Positions 1 through 10,100 of a stretch of 30,803 bases of DNA are shown piece by piece. The stretch is from the NCBI GenBank assembly GCA_049316905.1, contig JBMOJH010000036.1, positions 1-30,803 of the forward strand, in the 5' to 3' direction. Each line of letters begins with the position of its first letter. Positions within the stretch are counted from its first letter, which is position 1. Origin of the DNA: CAIPVR01 sp049316905. GTDB lineage: Bacteria > Actinomycetota > Acidimicrobiia > Acidimicrobiales > Microtrichaceae. The translations under genes and the position numbers were made by a program. Below the pieces are notes generated by a model. The model was given only the letters and a program-made list of their open reading frames with translations. It searched no databases and had not been told where the DNA came from.

Positions 1-1773
1 TGCGACCAGGTCGAACGGCGCGGTGAGCCCGTTGGTGAACGTGGTGGTCGGGTCGTGCCGGCGCCACGACGGCCGACGCCACGACCACAGCCCGACGAGT
101 CCCTCGCCGCGCCGACCCACCACCCAGTGACCCGACCCGCTTCCGTCGGTGCTGTCGTCGATCTCGTCGTCGTCGATCTCGTCGAAACGCTCGGTGGGGA
201 AGTAGGCGTGGGTGTACGGCCGGTACGAGAAGCCGGCCATGGGCCCCTCGTCGCCGGGGTCCGCGAAGGCCGGGGCGAAGAGGTGCACCGCCACGGGCCC
301 GTGCTGCACCGCCCGGGGAAGGGTGGCGGAGCCGGTCCAGTACCGGTCGTTGTCGAGGTAGTCGCCCGCGTGCGGCGACGGCTCGTTTCCCGGGTGCACC
401 ACGAACACCACTGCGTCCTCGTCCAGGGTGGCCTGGCCGATGTGGTGCTGGAACCCCGCGCACCCCGGACGGTACGACTGCGCGGTCGACAACATCGCGT
501 GCGCCGAGCGCCAGGTGCAGGTCTCCACCTCCGACAACAGCCCGGCGTTGACCATCGGCGACAGCGCAGCCGCGAGCACCCGCCACTCCCCGGGGTCGTC
601 GCCGACCGCGTCGCGCACGGTGCGGAACTGCGCGAACAACCACGCGTCCCACAGCCGATGGCGGTCGAGCGTGGCCACGGTGAGCGGCACGAGCTGCCAG
701 GGCGTGAGCGCGCCGCGGTCCCACCAGAACGGCACCATGGCCGGGTCGTCGTAGCGGCGGCCGTCGGCCCGCTCCGGCCGGTCGGAGAGGGACTCGTCGG
801 GGTCGATCGCCACGCCCATCCGCTCGCGGTCCACGAAGGTGGCCGTGGTGGTGGCGACGCGGCGGAGCACGTCGGGCGGCCGCCACCGGGCCGCCCGGGC
901 GAGCAGGCTCGCGGCCTCGTTGCGGGGGAGCAGGTCGGCGGTGTCGCCGGTCTCCACCGGCCAGTCGGCGGCGGTCGCGTCGAACATCATCTTGAGCGCG
1001 CCGAACACCGGCTGGTCCGTCGCCCGGGACTTGTCCTTCATGTACGAGCGTCCGTGGGTGCAGCCGAGGTTGCCCCGGTGGTGGTGCAGCGCCAGGTCGA
1101 ACGTGAGCAGGTCGAGCATCGCTGCCGCACGCGCCGCCACCGCCGGGTCCGGCGAGAACTCCACCAGGGTGAGGAGCGGGGCGAGGTCCTTCTCGTAGTA
1201 GACGTCGGAGTGCCACTCGCTGAAGCCGAGCTCGGCCTTCTCGTCGAGCCAGGCGTGCAGCCGGGTCGTCGCCCGGTCACGGTGCTCGGCACCCCGCAGC
1301 CCGGTCACCGTGAACCGGCGCCCCGCCAGGCGGGCACCCGCGAGGTGTTCGCACGCGTGGAAGATCACCCGGTGGTTCTCCGACCAGTACCACCGCTCGT
1401 CCACCACATCCGGAGGGTGCGGGTCGTCGTACCAGTAGGTGAAGGCGACCAGCCGCTCGTCGACCGCGGCGACCACCGCGGCGGGGAGCCGGTCACCGTG
1501 GGCCTCCACCAGGGTGAGCAGCCGCAGCACGTCGAAGTCCGCGCAGTCGAGCCACCGGTCGATCCGGTGGCACCAGTGGTCCACCACCTCGCCGGTGAGG
1601 TCCTCGACCGGCACCCGGTGCGACGCGTCGCGTGCCGCCCGTTCCAGGTGGTCGAGCACGTTGAGCGGCGAGGTGGGCACCCACACCGTGGTCGCCGCGG
1701 CCAGGTGGTCGTCCTGGCGACCCCGCCACCGTGCGGGATCGACGAGTCCCGGCCCGTCCGGGCCGACGTTCAC
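1..1773 (-). CDS. Large unrecognised protein, C-terminus beyond window
   Basis: An open frame of 591 codons runs from a GTG at 1773 to the window edge with no stop, so the C-terminus is missing. The GTG overlaps the TGA of the SnoaL-like gene in a GTGA arrangement, which fixes the start and suggests translational coupling. I do not recognise the family. The protein looks soluble, with no signal peptide or membrane segment in the visible part. It is rich in Trp, His and Asp and contains a WSENHRVIFHACEHLAG stretch around residues 130-146, a WHSDVYYEKDLAPLL stretch, and a later HHHRGNLGCTHG stretch. The many amphipathic helices and the W-S-E-N-H motif are reminiscent of (alpha/alpha)-toroid proteins such as polysaccharide lyases, but that is only an impression. 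Composition on this strand is protein-like, while the opposite-strand frame is an Arg/Val/His-rich artefact. I am confident it is a gene and have no functional call. Confidence 0.8.
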   Translation of the reverse strand, partial: MNVGPDGPGLVDPARWRGRQDDHLAAATTVWVPTSPLNVLDHLERAARDASHRVPVEDLTGEVVDHWCHRIDRWLDCADFDVLRLLTLVEAHGDRLPAAVVAAVDERLVAFTYWYDDPHPPDVVDERWYWSENHRVIFHACEHLAGARLAGRRFTVTGLRGAEHRDRATTRLHAWLDEKAELGFSEWHSDVYYEKDLAPLLTLVEFSPDPAVAARAAAMLDLLTFDLALHHHRGNLGCTHGRSYMKDKSRATDQPVFGALKMMFDATAADWPVETGDTADLLPRNEAASLLARAARWRPPDVLRRVATTTATFVDRERMGVAIDPDESLSDRPERADGRRYDDPAMVPFWWDRGALTPWQLVPLTVATLDRHRLWDAWLFAQFRTVRDAVGDDPGEWRVLAAALSPMVNAGLLSEVETCTWRSAHAMLSTAQSYRPGCAGFQHHIGQATLDEDAVVFVVHPGNEPSPHAGDYLDNDRYWTGSATLPRAVQHGPVAVHLFAPAFADPGDEGPMAGFSYRPYTHAYFPTERFDEIDDDEIDDSTDGSGSGHWVVGRRGEGLVGLWSWRRPSWRRHDPTTTFTNGLTAPFDLVA

Positions 1774-2234
1774 CGGTAGCCGGCCATCACGTGCTCCATC
1801 CACCACGCGGGCGCCGCCGCGAGGAGCTGCGACATGTCGAGGTAGTCCCACCAGCGGGCGACGCGACCGTCGCGGATCTCCATCACGGAGCAGAACCGCA
1901 CCAGTGCGTGCTCGCCGGTGTTCCACCACCACTCCTCGGAGTGCTCGGTGATCACGGTGCCGCCCCGGGCCACGATCGGACCGGGGTGCAGCTCGTAGCG
2001 CTCCAGGGGCTCGAGGCCGAGCCGGAGACGGGCCGCCACCTCGGCGGGTCCCCGGGCGCCCTCCTCGGTGCCGATCAGCGGCACGTCGATGTAGTGGCCG
2101 TCCTCGGTCATCATCGCCCCGACCGCGTCGAAGTCCCGGCGCCCGAGGGCCTCCCAGAAGCGCTCCACCAGCGCCACGTCCGCGTCGTCGCCGGTCTCGC
2201 CCGGCGCAGCGGTGTGCTCGTCGTGGTCGGCCAT
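1770..2234 (-). CDS. SnoaL / limonene-1,2-epoxide hydrolase-like protein (NTF2 fold)
   Basis: This 154-residue protein has the size and pattern of the NTF2-like fold: an N-terminal helix with VERFWEALGRRDFDAV (23-38), a DGHYIDVPL strand, and a C-terminal MEIRDGRVARWWDYLDM segment (118-134). That last segment matches the WRDYFD region of limonene-epoxide hydrolases, and Asp130 lines up with their second catalytic Asp. The Arg-x-Asp pair that completes the triad in that family (RxD in a TER-D segment) is His98-Ser-Glu100 here, so hydrolase activity is uncertain. It may be a SnoaL-type cyclase or isomerase, or a binding protein. The ATG at 2234 has a GGGAG ribosome site 5 nt upstream. The downstream large gene begins on its stop codon, so the two probably act in one process. 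The azlC gene is divergent, with 83 bp between. Confidence 0.85.
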   Translation of the reverse strand: MADHDEHTAAPGETGDDADVALVERFWEALGRRDFDAVGAMMTEDGHYIDVPLIGTEEGARGPAEVAARLRLGLEPLERYELHPGPIVARGGTVITEHSEEWWWNTGEHALVRFCSVMEIRDGRVARWWDYLDMSQLLAAAPAWWMEHVMAGYR

Positions 2235-2317
2235 GGGTCTCCCTCATGCTCGGTGCCGTCCGGCGGTCCGCCGGAGTCGTTGGCCCCGGCCGGGGCCGGT
2301 CGTCATCATGGTCCGCG

Positions 2318-3058
2318 ATGACCGACGGGGCCACGCCCGGCACCTCCCTCCGGGCGCACGCGCGGGCCGGGGTGCTCGACATCCTCCCGATGCTGGTGGG
2401 CGTGGTGCCGTTCGGGCTCGTGGCGGGCGCCGCCCCCGCGGCGGCGGGTTTCGGGGTGCTCGGTGCGGTGGGCTTCTCCACCATCGTGTTCGCCGGCGCG
2501 TCGCAGCTCGCGGCCACCGGGGTGCTCGCCGACGGCGGCTCCGCCGTGGTGGCGGTCCTCGCGGCCTGCACCATCAACCTGCGGATGGTGCTCTACTCGG
2601 CCTCGCTGGCGCCCTACCTCTCGGCCACCCGCCGGCGGACCCGGCTCGGCGTGGCCTACCTGCTGACCGACCAGGCCTATGCGGTGTCCATCCGGCGCTG
2701 GGCGGGGGAGCGCGCGGTGCACGACCCCCCGGGCCGTCCCCGCGAACGCGTGGCGTTCTACCTCGGCGCCGGGCTCACGCTCTGGGTCACCTGGCAGGTG
2801 AGCACGGTGGTGGGCGCCCTGGTCGGCCGGGCCGTGCCCGACGACGTGCCCCTCACCTTCGCCGTGCCACTGGTGTTCCTGGTGCTGCTGGTGCCCACGC
2901 TCACCAACCGTCCGGCATGGGTGGCGGCGGGTGCGGGTGGTGTCGCCGCCGTGCTCGCGGCAGGTCTCGGCGCGGGCCCGCTGTCGGTGATGGTGGGTGC
3001 GGTGGTGGGCATCGCGGCGGGGTTCGTGGTGGACCGTGACGAGGGGGTGGAGGGGTGA
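2318..3058 (+). CDS. azlC: AzlC-family branched-chain amino acid exporter, large subunit
   Basis: This 246-residue polytopic membrane protein matches AzlC/YgaZ (about 245 residues). Recognisable segments are GVLDILPMLVGVVPFGLVAGA near the N-terminus, VGFSTIVFAGASQLAA, and CTINLRMVLYSASLAPYL with the family's N-L-R hallmark. AzlC and the small AzlD together form an inner-membrane exporter of branched-chain amino acids or analogues such as azaleucine; YgaZH exports valine and methionine in E. coli (family knowledge). The frame extends upstream to 2246, but the residues there are low-complexity Arg/Gly/Ser and overlap the promoter region of the divergent gene, so I take ATG 2318. No Shine-Dalgarno is visible; a CATCAT hexamer lies 8 nt before the ATG. 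The stop overlaps the azlD start. Confidence 0.9.
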   Translation: MTDGATPGTSLRAHARAGVLDILPMLVGVVPFGLVAGAAPAAAGFGVLGAVGFSTIVFAGASQLAATGVLADGGSAVVAVLAACTINLRMVLYSASLAPYLSATRRRTRLGVAYLLTDQAYAVSIRRWAGERAVHDPPGRPRERVAFYLGAGLTLWVTWQVSTVVGALVGRAVPDDVPLTFAVPLVFLVLLVPTLTNRPAWVAAGAGGVAAVLAAGLGAGPLSVMVGAVVGIAAGFVVDRDEGVEG

Positions 3059-3369
3059 ACGCCCGGCTGTGGACCACGATCGTGATGGCGGGCGCCGGGA
3101 CCTTCGCCATGCGGGCGTCGTTCCTCGCCGCTGCGCACCGCCTCGCCGACGTGCCGCCCCGCGTCCGGCGGGTCCTGCGCCAGATCCCGCCGGCGGCGCT
3201 GGCGGCGCTGGTGCTGCCCGCGATCCTCGTCCGGGACGGCCAGGTGGACCTCCTGTCGGCTCGCCCCGTGGCGGGCCTGCTGGCCTTCGCCGTGGCGTGG
3301 CGCACCCGCAACGTCGCCCTGACGCTGGTGGTCGGCATGGTGGCGTTGGTCCTCCTCGACCACCTCTGA
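3055..3369 (+). CDS. azlD: AzlD-family branched-chain amino acid exporter, small subunit
   Basis: A 104-residue hydrophobic protein beginning at GTG 3055, whose GTGA overlaps the azlC stop. Typical AzlD features are the N-terminal MAGAGTFAMRASFL segment, an Arg-rich loop followed by QIPPAALAALVLPAIL, and two further helices (about 66-80 and 86-102). AzlD is the obligate partner of AzlC. The tight overlap implies a fixed stoichiometry through coupled translation. A 187-bp gap to lon follows; no convincing terminator is visible in it. Confidence 0.9.
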   Translation: MNARLWTTIVMAGAGTFAMRASFLAAAHRLADVPPRVRRVLRQIPPAALAALVLPAILVRDGQVDLLSARPVAGLLAFAVAWRTRNVALTLVVGMVALVLLDHL

Positions 3370-3439
3370 GCCGCCCGGACACCCGCTGCGGCGCGGCCGC
3401 GGCCCGATCGCGCCGCCCTTCGGTGCCAACCCGACGGGC

Positions 3440-3466
3440 GGGAATGGGAACAATTGATAATCTGTT
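3440..3466 (+). promoter_or_regulatory. SigR/SigH-type promoter of lon
   Basis: The sequence GGGAAT (3440-3445), an 18-nt spacer, then GTT (3464-3466) fits the GGGAAT-N18-GTT consensus of the thiol-oxidative-stress sigma factor SigR of Streptomyces (SigH of mycobacteria). It lies in the most AT-rich stretch of the neighbourhood. Transcription would begin near 3473, giving a leader of about 84 nt. That leader holds a perfect 6-bp hairpin (GGGTGC 3503-3508, GCACCC 3515-3520) and then the GAGGAG ribosome site. lon and clp protease genes are known SigR targets in Streptomyces, which supports the assignment. No transcript data are available. Confidence 0.6.
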
Positions 3467-3556
3467 ACCCAATCACTCAGGTTTTGCCACACCAATTTGC
3501 GAGGGTGCCGCTGTGCACCCCTGCTTCCCCACATCCAGCACGCGAGGAGCGTCCGA

Positions 3557-5998
<2,442 letters not shown>

Positions 5999-6025
5999 GG
6001 TCGGCCCCCACCAGGGGGTTGCGAC

Positions 6026-7981
6026 ATGGACCTACGGCCGGGGCCGGAGCCCATCACCGACGACGACGCCGCCATCGCCGCCGCGCTCGAGGACGTGAGC
6101 GTGCCGGCGCTGCTGATGTCGCTCGTGCACCTGACCGGCTCCGCCGACGTCCTCGACGAGCTGCCCCGGCCCGCGGGCATCTACCTCAACGAGGTCCAGG
6201 GGTTCATGTCGCCCGAGGACCAGGCCACGGTGCGCGCCCGGGCGGTGGAACTGATCGCCGCGTGGCGCGACGCCGGCTGCGTGGTGCCCCCTCCGCCCGA
6301 CGCGGCGACCGTCCACCGGATGATGCAGGTCATGGTGGCCGAGGAGGTGCCCGCCGAGTACGTACCGCTGCTCATGGAGGAACTCGAGCTCGACGGCGCC
6401 GATGCCCGCCGTGCCCACGGCGGTCCGTCGATCGACCCCGTCCGTGCCGCGGACCTGCACGTGGTGGTCGTGGGCGCCGGCATGTCGGGCGTGCTCGCGG
6501 CGATCCGCCTGGCCGAGGACGGCATCCCCTTCACCGTGGTGGAGAAGAACCCGGGAGTGGGCGGCACGTGGTGGGAGAACCGGTACCCGGGCTGTCGGGT
6601 GGACGTGGGCAACCACTTCTACTGCTACTCGTTCGCACCCAACGACTCGTGGTCGGAGTTCTTCTCACGGGCGCCGGAGCTGCAGGAGTACTTCGAGCGC
6701 TGCGCCCGCGACGCCGGGGTGCTGGAGAACGTCCGGTTCTCCACCGAGGTGGTCGCCGCCGACTGGGACGACGACGCGTGCCGCTGGGCCGTGACGGTCC
6801 GCGGACCCGACGGCACCACCGAGGTGCTGCGGGCCGATGCGGTCATCAGCGCGGTCGGCCAGCTGAACCGCCCTCGAATCCCCGACGTCCCCGGCCGGGA
6901 CACGTTCACCGGTCCGCAGGTGCACTCCGCGGCATGGGACCCGGCGCTCGACCTCACCGGGAAGCGGGTCGCGGTGGTCGGCACCGGGGCGAGCGCCTTC
7001 CAGCTGGTCCCCGCCATCGCCGGAGCCGCCGCGCACGTGACGGTGTTCCAGCGCTCCGCCCCGTGGATGTTCCCCAACCCGCACTATCACGACACGGTCG
7101 CGCCCGGCGTTCGATGGGCGCTGCGCCACCTCCCGGCCTACGACCGCTGGTACCGGCTCCTGATCTTCTGGCCCGCGTGCGACGGCGGCCTGCCGGCCAT
7201 GCGGATCGATCCCGACTGGCCGCACCAGGACCGCTCCGTCAACGAGCTCAACGACGCGGCCCGCGAGTTCTTCACCCAGTGGATCGTGGACCAGTGCGGC
7301 GACGACACGGAGCTCGCAGCGAAGGTCGTGCCCGACTACGTGTGCCTCGGCAAGCGCACCCTGCAGGACAACGGCAGCTGGCTCGCCGCGCTGCGCCGCG
7401 ACGACGTGGACCTCGTGGCCCACGAGGTGGTGGAGGTGACCCCGACGGGCGTGGTCGACGGCACCGGCGCGCACCACGAGGTGGACGTGATCGTCTGGTG
7501 CACCGGCTTCCACGCCAACCGCTACCTGTGGCCCATGGAGATCACCGGCCGCGACGGCCGGGTGCTGTCGGAGGTGTGGGGGGAGCGGCCCACCGCCCAC
7601 CTCGGCATCACCGTGCCGGGGTTCCCGAACCTGTTCTGTCTGTACGGACCGGGGACGAACCTCGCCCACGGCGGCAGCCTGATCTTCCACTCCGAGTGCC
7701 AGGTCCGCTACGTGATGGGCTGCCTGGCGGAGCTGGTGGCCCGTGGCGGCGGTGCGCTCGAGGTGCGACCGGCGGCGCACGACGACTGGGTGGAGCGCAC
7801 CCAGGCCGAACTCGACCGGATGGTGTGGTCGCACCCGTCGATCCGCCACAGCTGGTACCGCAACGACGAGGGCCGCATCTACGTGCTCAGCCCGTGGCGG
7901 CTGCTGGACTACTGGCGCTGGACCCGCGAGCCGGACCCGGCGGACCTGGAGCTCAGGGCGCGGACTTCGGCCGCACGGTGA
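6026..7981 (+). CDS. HAPMO-type Baeyer-Villiger FAD monooxygenase
   Basis: A 651-residue flavoprotein monooxygenase that inserts oxygen next to a ketone using NADPH and O2. It has an N-terminal extension of about 145 residues, as in 4-hydroxyacetophenone monooxygenase (HAPMO, 640 residues). This is followed by the FAD Rossmann motif GAGMSG (150-155), the GGTWWENRYPGCRVD segment, the BVMO fingerprint FTGPQVHSAAWD starting at Phe294 (FxGxxxHxxxW[P/D]), and the NADPH-site motif GTGASA. The substrate cannot be read from sequence; aryl ketones or larger ketones are plausible for this branch. The ATG at 6026 is preceded by AGGGGG, whose G-run can pair with CCCCC at 6005-6009 just after the lon stop. 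The last 29 bp overlap the convergent copper-monooxygenase gene. Confidence 0.93.
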   Translation: MDLRPGPEPITDDDAAIAAALEDVSVPALLMSLVHLTGSADVLDELPRPAGIYLNEVQGFMSPEDQATVRARAVELIAAWRDAGCVVPPPPDAATVHRMMQVMVAEEVPAEYVPLLMEELELDGADARRAHGGPSIDPVRAADLHVVVVGAGMSGVLAAIRLAEDGIPFTVVEKNPGVGGTWWENRYPGCRVDVGNHFYCYSFAPNDSWSEFFSRAPELQEYFERCARDAGVLENVRFSTEVVAADWDDDACRWAVTVRGPDGTTEVLRADAVISAVGQLNRPRIPDVPGRDTFTGPQVHSAAWDPALDLTGKRVAVVGTGASAFQLVPAIAGAAAHVTVFQRSAPWMFPNPHYHDTVAPGVRWALRHLPAYDRWYRLLIFWPACDGGLPAMRIDPDWPHQDRSVNELNDAAREFFTQWIVDQCGDDTELAAKVVPDYVCLGKRTLQDNGSWLAALRRDDVDLVAHEVVEVTPTGVVDGTGAHHEVDVIVWCTGFHANRYLWPMEITGRDGRVLSEVWGERPTAHLGITVPGFPNLFCLYGPGTNLAHGGSLIFHSECQVRYVMGCLAELVARGGGALEVRPAAHDDWVERTQAELDRMVWSHPSIRHSWYRNDEGRIYVLSPWRLLDYWRWTREPDPADLELRARTSAAR

Positions 7982-10055
7982 CGGTCGAGAAGCACATCTC
8001 GTCCTCGGTGCCCTCGGAGAAGACCAGGTAGCGCAACGGTCGCTCCGGGTGGATCGAGCGGTCCCAGCTGCACTCGACCCGGATCGTGTCGCCCCGGGTG
8101 ACCGGCACCGGGTCGACCGGCTGGTAGTTGAGCTGCCAGTTGAAGTCCCACCGGGGGATGTCGAGCAGCACCTTCTCCCGCGGCGTTCCCGGGTTCATGG
8201 TCATCCGGTAGGTGGCCCCGAGGGTGTGCATGTGGCCGAGCACGTCGACGATGTCGCCCTCGTCCCGGAGGCGGTAGTCGCAGGTGGTGCGCCCGGTGGT
8301 GCCGTCCGACGCGGCCGCGACCTGTTCCGGGGTGGTGCGGCACAGGCGGTGCAGCGAGTCCGCGATCATCGGGGCGCCGGGCCCGAACCTCGCGGCGACG
8401 TCGGCGAGGGCGGCGTTGCGGTCGCACAGGGCCGCGGTGGAGCCGGCGGGGCACGGGATCTCCACCGGCCCGACCAGCTCGCGGGTGCGCAGCGCGGTGA
8501 TCGGCGTTCCCGGCGGCGCCACCTCGAGCGTCATGGTCGATGCGTCCGGCGGGCTGACCGACTCGTAGTGGTAGTGGATCTGGGCCACGAGCACGTCGCC
8601 GGGTCCGAACCGGAAGCCCACGCCCTCGCCGAAGTCCTGCGGTCGCTGGCCCGGCACCCAGCCACCGATGAGGTCACCGCCCGCGCCGGGTCCCATTCCC
8701 GCGGCGCACGGCCATCCGGCGCCCGGTGCCGCGGCGTCCGCCGCCTCGAGCACCGGCCGCGTGGCGGCGGGCTGGCGGTACACGAGGGCGTGGTGGACGA
8801 TCTCGACCTTGTCCGGGGTGAAGGTGGTGCCGGTGACGAACCGCTCCTCGGTGAACTTCGGGTCGTACAGGAAGCAGCGGTAGTCGTCACGCACCGCGGT
8901 GCTGCCCCGGTAGGGCTCGGCGGAGCGCAGCGTCACATCCGCGCGGGGGACCGTCACCTCGGGCTCGGGCGGCGGGGTGACCTTGGTGGAGGGCGCCACG
9001 TCGAGGCGCCCACCCGCCTTCGCCCAGGCCTGGAGCGTGGCGATCTGCCCATCCGAGAGCTTGCGGACGTGCTGCATCGGGATGCCAACGTCGGACGCCG
9101 GCCACGGCGGCATGTACCGGCTCGCGGTCACCAGGGCCAGGCCGTCGGCCACCTCGGCCGCGTCGCCCGCGTTCGCGAGCTTCCAGTGCGGCGCGCCCAC
9201 CTGGCCGGGCTGGTGGCAGCTCGCGCAGTTGGCCGCGAGGATCGGTGCGACCTCCTTGCGGAACGACGGGCCACCCGAGCCGGCGGTGCCGTCGTTGCCG
9301 GTCGCCGCCACGGCGAGCTGTGCGGGCGGGGTGAAGTTCGCCCGGTCGGCCCCGACCAACCGGAGCCGCACCCGCACGTCGTCGCCGGTGCGGACCAGCC
9401 CCACCTTGGAGATCGGCCCGATGCCGTGGTCCGACATCTTCAGCGTGGTGCTCACGTCGGCCTGGAGGGTGTCGCCCGCGAGCCTCGCCGAACCGGTGAA
9501 CGTGGCCGGCTTCGTGACGCCGTGGGCCGTGAGGTCGCCGCGGATGGTCAGGTCCTGGGCCCGGCCGTCGCGGACCGGCCCGGACAGGCCCTCGACCGTG
9601 GCGTTCGTCAGGCGGACCTCGGGGTAGCGGTGCGACTCGAGGCCGTCGTGGCGGATGGCCTTGTCGCGCAACGCGTTGTCGCTGGTGAGCTGGTGGACGT
9701 TGACGGCGATCTCGCCGACCTGGCTCGCGGCGGCGTCCGCGGGGTCGACGGCGATGCTGCCCGAAATGCCCCGGGTGGTCAGTCGGGCGGTGCGTTCGGC
9801 GCCGGCGAGGAGCTCGTCCACCTCGACGGTGGCCCGCGACCGCTCCGCGTCGATGAGGTAGACGGTGCGTCCGCCGGTCGCGTCGAGCGGCTGGACCACC
9901 GGCAGGGTCACGTCGACCGGCTCGTCGGGGCTGAGCCACAGCGAGACCAGGTCGCGGCCGAGGAACGCCGCGCCGGCGAGTGCCACGAGCACCACGGCGA
10001 GCGCGCCCATGCGCCACGGATGGCGGCGCACGGCGCCGGTGACTCGATCGACCAC
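7953..10055 (-). CDS. Membrane-anchored YceI / cytochrome c / PHM-like copper monooxygenase fusion
   Basis: This 700-residue protein combines three modules that act outside the membrane. One N-terminal helix (about 16-33) anchors or exports it. Residues about 60-235 resemble YceI, a lipocalin-like beta-barrel that binds isoprenoid lipids (GDLTAHGVTKPATF at 173-186 is the family signature). Residues about 262-350 are a class I c-type cytochrome with CASCH (Cys277, Cys280, His281) and a likely axial Met315 in RYMPPWP. Residues about 370-700 resemble peptidylglycine/dopamine monooxygenase: His421-His422 and His494 for CuH, His608-x-His610 and Met687 (in DEMCF) for CuM, so all six ligands are present. 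The GTG start at 10055 follows AGGGGGG by 8 nt. It is the last gene after apbE, 45 bp away. The substrate is unknown. The cytochrome may feed electrons to the copper site in place of ascorbate (inference). Confidence 0.9.
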   Translation of the reverse strand: MVDRVTGAVRRHPWRMGALAVVLVALAGAAFLGRDLVSLWLSPDEPVDVTLPVVQPLDATGGRTVYLIDAERSRATVEVDELLAGAERTARLTTRGISGSIAVDPADAAASQVGEIAVNVHQLTSDNALRDKAIRHDGLESHRYPEVRLTNATVEGLSGPVRDGRAQDLTIRGDLTAHGVTKPATFTGSARLAGDTLQADVSTTLKMSDHGIGPISKVGLVRTGDDVRVRLRLVGADRANFTPPAQLAVAATGNDGTAGSGGPSFRKEVAPILAANCASCHQPGQVGAPHWKLANAGDAAEVADGLALVTASRYMPPWPASDVGIPMQHVRKLSDGQIATLQAWAKAGGRLDVAPSTKVTPPPEPEVTVPRADVTLRSAEPYRGSTAVRDDYRCFLYDPKFTEERFVTGTTFTPDKVEIVHHALVYRQPAATRPVLEAADAAAPGAGWPCAAGMGPGAGGDLIGGWVPGQRPQDFGEGVGFRFGPGDVLVAQIHYHYESVSPPDASTMTLEVAPPGTPITALRTRELVGPVEIPCPAGSTAALCDRNAALADVAARFGPGAPMIADSLHRLCRTTPEQVAAASDGTTGRTTCDYRLRDEGDIVDVLGHMHTLGATYRMTMNPGTPREKVLLDIPRWDFNWQLNYQPVDPVPVTRGDTIRVECSWDRSIHPERPLRYLVFSEGTEDEMCFSTVTVRPKSAP

Positions 10056-10100
10056 CTGGAGGACCCCCCTGGGAACGTGGACGCGCCCAGCCTAGGCCGC

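Noticed and set aside
55..1779. Long plus-strand open frame of 574 codons
   Set aside because: It is antisense to the minus-strand gene. Its product is dominated by Arg, Val, His and Gly with no recognisable domain, as expected for shadow frames at this GC content.
3454..3482. SigA-type promoter (TTGATA as -35) before lon
   Set aside because: No acceptable -10 hexamer lies 16-18 nt downstream; the SigR-type match in the same stretch is much better.
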